A DNA stretch of 64,000 nt from Flavobacterium crocinum (GTDB lineage: Bacteria; Bacteroidota; Bacteroidia; Flavobacteriales; Flavobacteriaceae): the NCBI RefSeq assembly GCF_003122385.1, contig NZ_CP029255.1, forward strand, positions 3,286,001 to 3,350,000, in the 5' to 3' direction. Each line of letters begins with the position of its first letter. Positions within the stretch are counted from its first letter, which is position 1. Below are positions 1-8,119 of the stretch, piece after piece. The position numbers were made by a program, and so were the translations under genes. Below the pieces are notes generated by a model that ran no database searches, was not told where the DNA came from, and saw only the letters and a list, made by a program, of their open reading frames with translations.

Positions 1-873
1 AAAGACAATACAAAGTTCGGAATGTATGAAACGCACGCTTCTCGTGTAGATCATGAGGTGTTTTACAATAGTGGATTTCGAGATATTCCGTTATTGAAAA
101 ATCTTCTTCCAAAAGCCTATAAACAATTAGGAACATCTGGCGGAGGAAATCATTTTGTAGAATTTGGAATTGCTAAAATCGATAATCCTGAGAACGAATG
201 GAAATTGGAAAAAGGCGAATATTTTGCTGTTCTTTCACACAGCGGTTCTCGTGGATTGGGTGCAAATATTGCGAAGCATTATACGTATTTGGCAACAAAA
301 CAATGTCCATTACCAAAGAATGTCCAACATTTGGCTTGGTTGGATTTGAATACGCATGATGGTCAGGAATATTGGCTGGCGATGAATTTAGCTGGAGAAT
401 ATGCCAAAGCCTGCCATGATGATATTCACAGACGAATTGCCAAAGCAATTGGAAAAAGAGTAGTAATAACGATTGAAAATCATCACAATTTTGCCTGGAA
501 AGAAATGGTAAATGGTCAGGAATGTATTGTGCACAGAAAAGGTGCAACACCTGCAGGAGAAGGGCAATTAGGAATTATTCCGGGTTCGATGACCGCACCA
601 GGTTTTATTGTAAAAGGTAAAGGAAATCCAGAAAGTTTGAATTCTGCTTCGCATGGTGCGGGACGTTTGTTTTCGAGAGCGAAATGCAAAAGTACTTTTA
701 CGCAAAGCGAAATCAAAAAGGTTTTGAAAGCCAATGATGTAACCTTGATAGGAGGAAATATTGATGAAGCGCCGATGGCCTACAAAGACATTACAAAAGT
801 AATGGCAAACCAAACTGAATTAGTGGACGTGTTGGGAACTTTCACGCCAAAAATTGTTAGAATGGACCGCTAA
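1..873 (+). CDS. rtcB: RtcB-type RNA ligase, C-terminal 290 residues (5' end outside window)
   Basis: The frame is open from base 1, so the N-terminus is missing. RtcB joins 2',3'-cyclic phosphate or 3'-phosphate RNA ends to 5'-OH ends using GTP and Mn2+. Visible family motifs, in order, are GTSGGGNHFVEFG and HSGSRGLG, both metal-binding, then IENHHNF, then HRKGATPAGEGQLGIIPGSM. The histidine of HRKGA is the residue guanylylated in characterised RtcBs. Near the end comes SHGAGRLFSR, a nucleotide-binding segment. A release-factor-like gene (prfH) starts 17 bases downstream, a known pairing in which RtcB reseals 16S rRNA cleaved in the decoding centre. Family identity is near certain; the role follows from the partner gene. 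Confidence 0.95.
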   Translation, partial: KDNTKFGMYETHASRVDHEVFYNSGFRDIPLLKNLLPKAYKQLGTSGGGNHFVEFGIAKIDNPENEWKLEKGEYFAVLSHSGSRGLGANIAKHYTYLATKQCPLPKNVQHLAWLDLNTHDGQEYWLAMNLAGEYAKACHDDIHRRIAKAIGKRVVITIENHHNFAWKEMVNGQECIVHRKGATPAGEGQLGIIPGSMTAPGFIVKGKGNPESLNSASHGAGRLFSRAKCKSTFTQSEIKKVLKANDVTLIGGNIDEAPMAYKDITKVMANQTELVDVLGTFTPKIVRMDR

Positions 874-889
874 AAAGAGAGATTTGAAA

Positions 890-1579
890 ATGGAAAGAAT
901 AATTCAGATAACGGCTGGTCGCGGACCTGCAGAATGCACTTGGGTTGTCGCCCAAGTGCTTAAAAAAGTTTTGGATGAAGCGCACGAACAGAATTTAGAA
1001 ACAGTTTTACTGCAAAGAGAAGTTGGCCAAGAAAACGGAACAGTTGAAACTGCATCGATTTCTGTTAAAGGAAAAAATGCAGATCAGTTTGTGAAATCGT
1101 GGATCGGAACCATTCAATGGATTGGGCAAAGTCAGTTTAGGAAAATGCACAAACGTAAAAACTGGTTTATTGGAATTTTTGAAATTGAACAGCAGAAAAA
1201 TGCGTCAGTTTCAGAAAATGATATTCAGTATCAGGCTATGCGAAGTTCCGGCGCTGGTGGTCAGCATGTGAATAAAGTAAGTTCGGCAATTCGGGCAACA
1301 CATATTCCGACTGGAATTGCGGTTGTTGCTATGGACAGTCGTTCGCAACATCAAAACAAAAAACTGGCAACAGAAAGATTATTAAAAAAACTAGAAGACG
1401 AGAAACTGGTTCAGCTTAAAAATCACGTGGGCAAACAATGGGAAAATCAGCTCAATATTGAGCGTGGAAATCCGGTAAGAGTGTTTACTGGAAGTGATTT
1501 TAAAAAGGATAAAGCAGCGAAAAGCTACAAAGGAACTCGTCAGAAATTAAAAAACGATTTACGAAATGAAAACAACTGA
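890..1579 (+). CDS. prfH: Peptide chain release factor homolog PrfH
   Basis: This is a 229-residue class-I release-factor-like protein. It is shorter than RF1/RF2 because it lacks most of the N-terminal domain. The peptidyl-tRNA hydrolysis motif GGQ is at residues 123-125 within RSSGAGGQHVNKVSSAIRAT, followed by a basic tail. The ATG at 890 is preferred over the in-frame TTG at 854, which lies inside rtcB. Published work on bacterial PrfH-RtcB shows PrfH releasing peptides from ribosomes with damaged 16S rRNA so that RtcB can repair them. The close spacing to rtcB supports that function here. The start of the next gene overlaps its end. Confidence 0.93.
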   Translation: MERIIQITAGRGPAECTWVVAQVLKKVLDEAHEQNLETVLLQREVGQENGTVETASISVKGKNADQFVKSWIGTIQWIGQSQFRKMHKRKNWFIGIFEIEQQKNASVSENDIQYQAMRSSGAGGQHVNKVSSAIRATHIPTGIAVVAMDSRSQHQNKKLATERLLKKLEDEKLVQLKNHVGKQWENQLNIERGNPVRVFTGSDFKKDKAAKSYKGTRQKLKNDLRNENN

Positions 1580-2096
1580 TAAATACCTTTTTCAGGCCTT
1601 GGATAATTATCCGTTTTGGCTGGAAGGAACAATAGAATCTTTAGATTACGCTTTTTCTTATGATGATAAAAATACAATGGTTTTATGTTTGTACGGAAGA
1701 ATTCAGGCAGAACAATTAATGAACTATGAAGAGGCGAAATCTTATTTTCAACAAGCTTTATCGATTAATATTCATGCTCTTGAAGTGTATCCGTATTATT
1801 TAAAGACATTGATTTTAAATGAAGATTATGAAGAAGCACGAAAACTGATTGATTTTGCCTTAACGGTAAAAGGAATTAATAAATCAGAGATTTATGTCAA
1901 GAAAGCCATTCTTTTAGAAGCACAAAATGAGTTTAAAAAAGCATTAAATGAAATTAAAAATGCAAAAATTCATTTATTGCAATTCAATTATGAATCTGAT
2001 ATTGCAGATGTTGAGAAGAGAATTGAGAATAAAATTGATTTGCTTAAAAAGAAGAAAAAGAAAACTAAAAAAGATTCTAAAAAGAAATCGAAATGA
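1566..2096 (+). CDS. Small TPR-like protein with lysine-rich tail
   Basis: The start codon overlaps the end of prfH by 14 bases, so the gene is probably co-transcribed and translationally coupled with rtcB-prfH. The 176 residues look like helix-turn-helix TPR units (YEEAKSYFQQALSINIHALE, then YEEARKLIDFALTVKGINK), and the C-terminus is a run of about 20 mostly Lys residues. A basic tail on a TPR scaffold would suit RNA or ribosome binding, but that is inference from composition and neighbours. I do not recognise a named family. A strong terminator follows immediately. Confidence 0.75.
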   Translation: MKTTDKYLFQALDNYPFWLEGTIESLDYAFSYDDKNTMVLCLYGRIQAEQLMNYEEAKSYFQQALSINIHALEVYPYYLKTLILNEDYEEARKLIDFALTVKGINKSEIYVKKAILLEAQNEFKKALNEIKNAKIHLLQFNYESDIADVEKRIENKIDLLKKKKKKTKKDSKKKSK

Positions 2097-2103
2097 TTTT
2101 GAT

Positions 2104-2137
2104 AAAAAAAACGATGCAATTTGCATCGTTTTTTTTT
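2104..2137 (+). terminator. Intrinsic terminator closing the rtcB-prfH-TPR operon
   Basis: A perfect 9-bp stem (ACGATGCAA / TTGCATCGT around a single T) is flanked by an A-run and followed by nine T residues. The symmetry lets it act in both directions between convergent transcription units. Confidence 0.85.
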
Positions 2138-2147
2138 AGTATGGGTT

Positions 2148-2229
2148 CCTGCAAGGTTTTCAAAACCTTGTAGGTTTGTTATTTAAATTCTAATATTTTA
2201 TACCTACAAGGTTTTGGAAACCTTGCAGG
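2148..2229. repeat. Palindromic intergenic repeat, family A copy 1
   Basis: Two 28-bp arms (2148-2175 and 2202-2229) are inverted copies with one mismatch, separated by 26 bp. Each arm is itself a palindrome centred on AAGGTTTTCAAAACCTT. Related copies lie at 22605-22697 and 28657-28689. This copy sits between convergent genes, after the terminator. Confidence 0.85.
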
Positions 2230-2242
2230 ATGGGATTGCAGT

Positions 2243-2989
2243 TTACTTCCAATGCAACTCCAAAGCAAAACAGGTCTTTTCGTCTTTTGTAATGCTGAAT
2301 GTTGCTGTGGTATGATCGTCGTCTTCGCTTTCATGAATTACAACATTATCTTGTAATGAAAGCTCTTTCATGAAATTCATTTCAAAGCTTTTAACTTCTT
2401 GTTTTAGGATTCTTTTTGGATCAACGTGATCCAAACACCATTCCAGATATTTTACGTTATTGACGTGATTTACAATATCTAAATCGGATAAATAAACTGT
2501 TTTTTCAAAAACCGCTTCTTTTTCGTGGTTGATATTTATTTTAGAAAAACCTTCTTCAGTAGCTCTGTTTTCAGGGAATAATTCGAAATGTTCATAAGGA
2601 AGAGCCAAAGCTTCGGGGCGACGTGCCAGTGTATTGAAAACAGCCCAATACGTTTCACAGCCCACTATTTTTTTTCCGTTTACATACATTTCTAAGGCAC
2701 GAACAGAACGTGAATTTTCTAAGCTGTTAATCCATGTTTTTACGGTTACAACATCTTGCCATTTTGGTAAAGCGTGGACTTCAACGCGCATTCGGCTTAA
2801 AACCCAGGCTTGATGAAATTCCTGCATATCATAAAAGCTGATTCCTCCAACTTCAGAATGTGCAGCGGCGGTTAATTGTAAAATATTACACAAATCGGTA
2901 TATTTTAGGAATCCGGTTGGCGTGCATTGTGTGAAATTGATTTCCCAGTCTTTGCTTAAAACTGATGTGAAATTCGGAGATATTGGCAT
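2243..2989 (-). CDS. Acyl-ACP thioesterase (FatA/FatB-like, double hot-dog)
   Basis: Acyl-ACP thioesterases hydrolyse acyl-ACP to free fatty acid and ACP in the cytoplasm. The 248-residue length fits the bacterial form of plant FatA/FatB. The N-terminal hot-dog has SRMRVEVHALPKWQDVVTVK. The C-terminal hot-dog carries LDIVNHVNNVKYLEW, matching the family's D-x-N-x-H-x-N-N-x-x-Y catalytic region. Heptad repeats lie just upstream of the start. The substrate chain length cannot be read from sequence. Confidence 0.9.
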   Translation of the reverse strand: MPISPNFTSVLSKDWEINFTQCTPTGFLKYTDLCNILQLTAAAHSEVGGISFYDMQEFHQAWVLSRMRVEVHALPKWQDVVTVKTWINSLENSRSVRALEMYVNGKKIVGCETYWAVFNTLARRPEALALPYEHFELFPENRATEEGFSKININHEKEAVFEKTVYLSDLDIVNHVNNVKYLEWCLDHVDPKRILKQEVKSFEMNFMKELSLQDNVVIHESEDDDHTTATFSITKDEKTCFALELHWK

Positions 2990-2996
2990 TTTGTGA

Positions 2997-3031
2997 TTTT
3001 AGATTTTAGATTGCTGATTTTAGATTTTTAC
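2997..3031. repeat. Heptad word repeat (TTTTAGA type)
   Basis: Five abutting 7-bp units: TTTTAGA, TTTTAGA, TTGCTGA, TTTTAGA and TTTTTAC. The reverse complement of the same pattern, including the odd TGC-containing unit, recurs at 51691-51725. It lies directly upstream of the thioesterase start, so it would be transcribed in that gene's 5' UTR or cover its promoter. Confidence 0.8.
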
Positions 3032-3069
3032 CTCAGAGAATAAAATATGGAAGAAAGAATATAGACTTT

Positions 3070-3990
3070 TTACTTTAGAAGATTTTCTATGTAAACTATA
3101 ATTTCTTTTCTATCTGTTGCGTAATCAAACCATTTTGTATTTTCGTTTCGTTTGAACCATGTTAATTGTCTTTTGGAAAATCGTCTTGTGTTTTTTTTGA
3201 TCTCTTCTACAGCAAAAGGCAAAGTGAATTCTTCATCAAAATAACTAAATAATTCTCTATAACCGACGGTTTGGAGCGCATTTAACGCTTTATTAGGATA
3301 CAAAGCTTTTGCCTCTTCAAGTAATCCTTCGTTCATCATAATATCAACACGTTGGTTGATTCTGTTGTAAATGATTTCTCTGTCTGCATCTAAACCAATT
3401 AAAATAGGAGTGAAGTCTCTATTGTTTTTCTTCTGATTTAAAAAAGAAGAATACGGTTTTTGAGCTCCAATACAAACTTCTACAAAACGCATCATTCGTT
3501 GTGGGTTTTGTAAAGTCTGCGGGTTTTCTAAAGCTATTTTTTGATAATATTCGGGATCTAAACTTTTCAATTGTTCTTGAAGATATTCAATTCCTAGTTT
3601 TTCGTAATTTGAATTTACTTTAGAACGAACTTCGGGATCTATTTCGGGGAATTCGTCGAAACCTTTTAAAATTGCATCTACGTATAATCCTGAACCGCCA
3701 ATAAGAATTGCAAAATCATTGTTTTGAAATAATTCTTCGATTTTGGCTAAGGCTTCTTTTTCGTAATCGCCAACAGTGTAATTCTCAAAAATCGATTTGT
3801 TTTGAATGAAATGATGTTTTGCTGAATTGAGTTCTTCCTGACTTGGAACTGCGGTTCCGATGGTCATTTCTTTGAAGAATTGGCGACTGTCGCACGAAAC
3901 GATTTCGCATTTAAAATGTTGTGCCAAAGCGATACTCAAGGCTGTTTTGCCTATCGCTGTTGGTCCGACAATGGTAATTAGATATTTCAT
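3070..3990 (-). CDS. miaA: tRNA dimethylallyltransferase MiaA
   Basis: MiaA transfers a dimethylallyl group to N6 of A37 in tRNAs that read UNN codons. The 306-residue protein has a P-loop GPTAIGKT at residues 8-15, then SCDSRQFFKEMTIGTA and FAILIGGSGLYVDAIL, all diagnostic. The later LNALQTVGYRELFSYF and RRFSKRQLTWFKR segments match the family's C-terminal part. The tRNA hydroxylase miaE, which acts on the product after thiomethylation, is in the same window at 50903. A TAnnTTTG box is 106 bases upstream. Confidence 0.96.
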   Translation of the reverse strand: MKYLITIVGPTAIGKTALSIALAQHFKCEIVSCDSRQFFKEMTIGTAVPSQEELNSAKHHFIQNKSIFENYTVGDYEKEALAKIEELFQNNDFAILIGGSGLYVDAILKGFDEFPEIDPEVRSKVNSNYEKLGIEYLQEQLKSLDPEYYQKIALENPQTLQNPQRMMRFVEVCIGAQKPYSSFLNQKKNNRDFTPILIGLDADREIIYNRINQRVDIMMNEGLLEEAKALYPNKALNALQTVGYRELFSYFDEEFTLPFAVEEIKKNTRRFSKRQLTWFKRNENTKWFDYATDRKEIIVYIENLLK

Positions 3991-4095
3991 AGTTTTTAGC
4001 CCAGATGGAAATGGAAACCCCGGACTTGTATTTGTTTAATTTTTTTGGCGTAAAAGAGCGACCAACGGAAGCTCCTTTTATGCCTTAAAAAATTA

Positions 4096-4103
4096 CAAAT
4101 ATA
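4096..4103 (-). promoter_or_regulatory. Candidate -7 box for miaA
   Basis: The minus strand reads TATATTTG, matching the Bacteroidetes consensus TAnnTTTG, 106 bases before the miaA ATG. Confidence 0.45.
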
Positions 4104-4143
4104 AGGAGGAGTTGGAATGTACAGCTGGATTAGCTTCTAAAAA

Positions 4144-4983
4144 TTAATTATTTGGTAATTCGGTTCCGCATTCATAACAATATTTAGCGTTATCGAAGTG
4201 AACTTGAGACTGGCATTTTCGACATGTTTTTTTCCCGCTTACAGTACTGTTTCTCATACTGCTTTTGGCGAATTCGGCAGTTACAATTCCGGTTGGAACC
4301 GCGATGATTCCATACCCTAAAATCATTACAAAAGCGGCAATGAATTGTCCAAGAGGAGTTTGTGGAGAAATATCTCCATAACCGACTGTTGTTAAGGTAA
4401 CTATTGTCCAATAAATTCCCATTGGAATACTTGTAAATCCAGATTCTCTGCCTTCAACCAGATACATAATTGTTCCAATTATGACGGTACTGATTAATAC
4501 AAAATAAATGAAGACTAGAATTTTTTCTTTACTGGCTTCTATTGCTTCTTTTAGTTGCAGGGATTGATGGTTGATTTGTGGAATATGCAAAATTTTGAAT
4601 AAACGAAGAAAACGCAATGCTCTCACGATTGATAAAATACTTGCACCAGGGAAAAAGATGGACAAATACATGGGCAAAACGGCAAGCAAATCGATGATTC
4701 CGTAAAAACTGAAAACGTATTTAACGGGTTTTTGAATGGAAATAATTCTCAATATATACTCGATGGTGAAAAATACGGTGATTATCCATTCGCAAATCAA
4801 TAATTGTTCATGATATTTAGAACTGACTCCTTCGACAGTATCAAGCATTATTAAAAGAACGCTCAATAAGATTAAACCCAGCAATACTAAATCGAACATT
4901 CTTCCTAATATGGTGTTAGTGCCATATAGAACGATTTTGACTTTTTCCCTGAAGATTTCGTATTGTGATTTTTTGTTTTTCAT
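4144..4983 (-). CDS. Voltage-gated-type potassium channel with C-terminal zinc ribbon
   Basis: The 279-residue protein has the six-helix layout of a Kv-type subunit. S4 shows arginines every third residue (SIVRALRFLRLFKIL). The pore has the K+ selectivity filter TLTTVGYGDIS before S6 (FVMILGYGIIAVPTGIVTAEF). After the membrane domain come two CxxC pairs (CRKC and CYEC, about 16 residues apart), which form a zinc-ribbon-like tail. It would form a tetrameric inner-membrane K+ channel. Function of the tail is unknown. Confidence 0.9.
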   Translation of the reverse strand: MKNKKSQYEIFREKVKIVLYGTNTILGRMFDLVLLGLILLSVLLIMLDTVEGVSSKYHEQLLICEWIITVFFTIEYILRIISIQKPVKYVFSFYGIIDLLAVLPMYLSIFFPGASILSIVRALRFLRLFKILHIPQINHQSLQLKEAIEASKEKILVFIYFVLISTVIIGTIMYLVEGRESGFTSIPMGIYWTIVTLTTVGYGDISPQTPLGQFIAAFVMILGYGIIAVPTGIVTAEFAKSSMRNSTVSGKKTCRKCQSQVHFDNAKYCYECGTELPNN

Positions 4984-5013
4984 ATCCTTAAAGATAATGA
5001 AAGTTTGGTTTTG

Positions 5014-6375
5014 TTAAAAATGAAGTATTTTTAGCGATTTGCTTTTACGGATATAGCTTTGAATGATATTCTTTACGTCGCGATTGTGTTGCATTGGAAC
5101 CAAAATATTTTTCAGGATATCAATATTGGTGATTTGATAATTCAGATCATAATACGCATAACCTTTGTAGATTCCGTTTTCAATCAGGATTGCACTTCGT
5201 TCGTTTACATTTCTTCCTCTGTCTACCAGAATCATGCTTTTGTTTTCGAAACTATTTTCTGAGATGAATTGCTGTACTCTTAAATTGTAAATTTCGGGAG
5301 TCACTTTGCCAATGCAGGCACCGTCACATTCTTTGATTGTGTATTGAAAGCACTCTTTTTTGGTTTGATATAAACCGGTCAGTTTTTGACACAAATGGTA
5401 CTTTGCTGTAATTTTAAAAAGCGCATTTTTGCCTTCCTGCAATGATGCGTAAGAAGTAATTTCTTTTTTACGTCCGTCTGCTTTTTCTAATTTTAAATTG
5501 ATATAACCGTTTGAATCTTTTTCGGCATATAATGCAAAAGGGAAAACTGATTTTTTTTGTGAGCGATTGTATCGGGGACGATTGATTTTGACTTCCTGAC
5601 TTTCTTTTAAAAGCGCTATTAGCTCGCTTCCGGTTTCGTCATACGTAATCGTAAAGACTTCGGCCTGAATTCTTTTGCTTTTAGTGGTAATTCCAGTAAA
5701 GTGCTGATTGACTCTTTTTTTAATGTTTTGGCTTTTGCCAATGTAAATTAAAGTTCCGTCTTCCTTGTAGATGTAATATACTCCAGTTTTAGCCGGCATT
5801 TGATTTAAAATATCTAAGAATTTTGGAGAAATTCCTTTTTCTACTTCGAGTTTTATAAAATCCTTTACGATGGTTTTTTCGACATCTTTTTCTAAAAGCA
5901 TTTTGAAAAGCTTAGTTGTAGCCATAGCGTCTCCGCTGGCACGATGTCTGTCTGCCATTGGAATTCCTAATGAACGCACCAATTTTCCTAAACTGTAAGA
6001 GGGTTGTTCTGGAATTAACTTTTTAGCTAATTCTACAGTACAGAGTGTTTTGGCTTCAAAATCGTAGCCTAAACGTCTGAATTCTGTACGTAGGATTCTA
6101 TAGTCAAATGAAGCATTGTGAGCTACAATTACGCAATCTGTGGTGATTTCTATAATACGTTTGGCTACTTCATAAAACTTTGGAGCAGAACGCAACATGG
6201 CATTATTTATCCCGGTCAGTTTTACTACGAAGGGCTGAATCGGAATTTCAGGATTGACAAGGCTAATGAATTGATCAACTACTTCATGTCCATCAAATTT
6301 ATAGATGGCGATTTCGGTAATTCCTTCTTCATTAAATTGTCCTCCGGTGGTTTCTATGTCAAGTATTGCGTACAA
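5014..6375 (-). CDS. DnaQ-type 3'-5' exonuclease fused to a GIY-YIG (UvrC/Cho-like) nuclease
   Basis: Residues about 1-170 are a DEDDh exonuclease: YAILDIETTGG (motif I), VAHNASFDYRILR (motif II) and HRASGDA (motif III). Residues about 195-280 are a GIY-YIG domain (KTGVYYIYKEDGTLIYIGKS, then NIKKRVNQHF). The remaining part resembles the middle of UvrC/Cho. Similar fusions are known in other bacteria, usually annotated as exonuclease domain or excinuclease Cho-like proteins. A DNA-repair role is likely but untested. Heptad repeats abut the start codon. Confidence 0.9.
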   Translation of the reverse strand: MYAILDIETTGGQFNEEGITEIAIYKFDGHEVVDQFISLVNPEIPIQPFVVKLTGINNAMLRSAPKFYEVAKRIIEITTDCVIVAHNASFDYRILRTEFRRLGYDFEAKTLCTVELAKKLIPEQPSYSLGKLVRSLGIPMADRHRASGDAMATTKLFKMLLEKDVEKTIVKDFIKLEVEKGISPKFLDILNQMPAKTGVYYIYKEDGTLIYIGKSQNIKKRVNQHFTGITTKSKRIQAEVFTITYDETGSELIALLKESQEVKINRPRYNRSQKKSVFPFALYAEKDSNGYINLKLEKADGRKKEITSYASLQEGKNALFKITAKYHLCQKLTGLYQTKKECFQYTIKECDGACIGKVTPEIYNLRVQQFISENSFENKSMILVDRGRNVNERSAILIENGIYKGYAYYDLNYQITNIDILKNILVPMQHNRDVKNIIQSYIRKSKSLKILHF

Positions 6376-6430
6376 ATTCAGTATTCAGTGTTCAGATTCG
6401 ATTGAAATCGAAATTAGTGTTCAGTTTTTC
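6376..6430. repeat. Heptad word repeat (ATTCAGT type) at the exonuclease start
   Basis: Units ATTCAGT, ATTCAGT and GTTCAGA run directly from the base after the start codon of the exonuclease gene. A short hairpin (TTCGATT / AATCGAA) and a further GTTCAGT follow. The same unit type is inside yggS at 6569-6596. Confidence 0.65.
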
Positions 6431-6472
6431 TGTAAAGACACAAATGCTTCCTTACGATTGTGGTTTAAAAAA

Positions 6473-7132
6473 TTATCTTCCTCCAAAAATATTACTTCCA
6501 ATGCGAACCATTGTGCTTCCGCATTCTATTGCTAGTTTATAATCTCCGGACATTCCCATTGATATAGTATTCAGTTGGCAGTTTTCAGTTTTCAGTTCTT
6601 TTATCGAATCAAAAATCGATTTTAAATGGGTAAATTCTTTTTTAATTTGGTTTTGGTCTTCTGTGAAGGTTGCCATTCCCATTAAACCTAAGATACGAAT
6701 ATTTTTCAAGTCTTTGAACTCCGAAGAAGTTAAAAGTTCATTTAATTCGTTTTCGTCCAAACCAAATTTGGATTCTTCTTCGGCAATATAAATTTGAAGA
6801 AGACAATCTATAGTTCTATTATTTTTTAAAGCTTGTTTGTTGATTTCCTGTAATAATTTCAAACTGTCAACGCCGTGAATTAAATTCACATAAGGCGCCA
6901 TAAATTTGACTTTATTCGACTGAACATGACCAATCATATGCCATTGAATGTCTTTTGGCATTTGCTCCCATTTTTCAGTCATTTCCTGAATTTTGTTTTC
7001 TCCAAAAATGCGCTGACCAGCTTCGTAAGCCTGCATCAAATCGGATACAGGTTTTGTTTTTGAAACGGCAACTAGAGTTACGTGCTCAGGTAAAGTAGCT
7101 TTAATTGTATTTAAATTCGATTGAATCGACAT
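6473..7132 (-). CDS. YggS/PROSC family PLP-homeostasis protein
   Basis: The 219-residue length and motifs match the family: LVAVSKTKP carries the PLP lysine, then GENKIQEM, WHMIGHVQSNK, GLMGMATFTED, and SMGMSGDYKLAIECGSTMVRIG at the end. These single-domain fold-III proteins bind PLP and regulate its pool without known catalysis. The segment KELKTENCQLNTI just before SMGMSGDY is encoded by a heptad array identical in type to intergenic repeats. It may be a repeat that entered the reading frame. Confidence 0.92.
   Translation of the reverse strand: MSIQSNLNTIKATLPEHVTLVAVSKTKPVSDLMQAYEAGQRIFGENKIQEMTEKWEQMPKDIQWHMIGHVQSNKVKFMAPYVNLIHGVDSLKLLQEINKQALKNNRTIDCLLQIYIAEEESKFGLDENELNELLTSSEFKDLKNIRILGLMGMATFTEDQNQIKKEFTHLKSIFDSIKELKTENCQLNTISMGMSGDYKLAIECGSTMVRIGSNIFGGR
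6569..6596. repeat. Heptad array inside the yggS coding sequence
   Basis: Four abutting units, ATTCAGT, TGGCAGT, TTTCAGT and TTTCAGT, lie in the yggS frame and encode part of KELKTENCQLNT. Length is 28 bp; no stop codon arises on the coding strand. Confidence 0.7.
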
Positions 7133-7143
7133 AATAATTCTTT

Positions 7144-8031
7144 TTATAAAAACTGCTTAGAGATTTTCTCAGCCTTTTTGTTTTCGCTATAATCATAAAA
7201 TCCTGCACCAGATTTTACTCCCAGTTTTCCAGCTCTCACCATATTTACTAAAAGTGGACAAGGAGCATATTTAGGATTTTTGAATCCATCGTACATTACA
7301 TTTAAAATGGCAAGACAAACATCAAGACCAATAAAATCGGCTAATTGTAATGGTCCCATTGGATGCCCCATTCCTAATTTCATAACGGTGTCAATTTCGT
7401 AAACACCAGCAACTTTATTGTATAACGTTTCGATTGCTTCGTTTAGCATTGGCATTAAAATTCTGTTTGCTACGAAACCTGGATAATCGTTTACTTCAAC
7501 AGGAACTTTACCTAATTTTTCAGCTAAATCCATTATGATTTTGGTTACTTCATCGCTCGTATTATAGCCTCGAATGATTTCAACCAATTTCATAATTGGT
7601 ACCGGATTCATAAAATGCATTCCGATAACACGCTCAGGATGTGCTACAACAGCTCCGATTTGTGTAATTGATATAGAAGAAGTATTAGTTGCTAAAATCG
7701 TATTATGAGAACAGTATTCGTTTAATTGTTTGAAAATGTTCAGTTTTAATTCAACGTTTTCAGTTGCTGCTTCTACAACTAAATCAACGCCAACAAGACC
7801 ATCTTTTAAATCTGTATAAGTAATAATATTAGTGATTGTTTTCGCAACATCTTCCTGAGTGATTGTTCCTTTTGCAAGCATACGCTCCAAATTGCCTGCA
7901 ATAGTTGCCATTCCTTTATCTAATGATTTTTCTGAAACGTCGATTAATTTTACGGTGAATCCGCTTTGTGCAAAAGTATGGGCAATTCCGTTACCCATTG
8001 TTCCTGCGCCAATTACAGCTATTGTTTTCAT
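7144..8031 (-). CDS. 3-hydroxybutyryl-CoA / 3-hydroxyacyl-CoA dehydrogenase
   Basis: This NAD-dependent enzyme interconverts 3-hydroxyacyl-CoA and 3-ketoacyl-CoA. The 295 residues begin with the Rossmann motif GAGTMGNGIA. The catalytic region contains IGMHFMNPVPIMKLVEII with the active-site His, followed by PGFVANRILMPMLNEA at the start of the helical dimerisation domain. Length fits the single-function Hbd/PaaH type rather than the FadB fusion. It is 11 bases from yggS on the same strand. Chain-length specificity is not visible. Confidence 0.93.
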   Translation of the reverse strand: MKTIAVIGAGTMGNGIAHTFAQSGFTVKLIDVSEKSLDKGMATIAGNLERMLAKGTITQEDVAKTITNIITYTDLKDGLVGVDLVVEAATENVELKLNIFKQLNEYCSHNTILATNTSSISITQIGAVVAHPERVIGMHFMNPVPIMKLVEIIRGYNTSDEVTKIIMDLAEKLGKVPVEVNDYPGFVANRILMPMLNEAIETLYNKVAGVYEIDTVMKLGMGHPMGPLQLADFIGLDVCLAILNVMYDGFKNPKYAPCPLLVNMVRAGKLGVKSGAGFYDYSENKKAEKISKQFL

Positions 8032-8056
8032 TTTTTGCTAGATATTTTTTTATGAT

Positions 8057-8098
8057 TTAGCCACGAAATCACCAATTAATTCGTGAATTCGTGGCTAA
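8057..8098. repeat. Palindromic spacer repeat, CACGAATT family
   Basis: An 11-bp perfect inverted repeat (TTAGCCACGAA / TTCGTGGCTAA) with AATTCGTGAATTCG-like words inside fills the 88-bp spacer. Related elements are at 27299-27428 and 33595-33652. Confidence 0.7.
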
Positions 8099-8119
8099 TT
8101 ATTTTGATTTTTTTTCTAA

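Noticed and set aside
173..550. 125-codon frame antisense to rtcB
   Set aside because: Shadow of a conserved coding region with all rtcB motifs on the plus strand.
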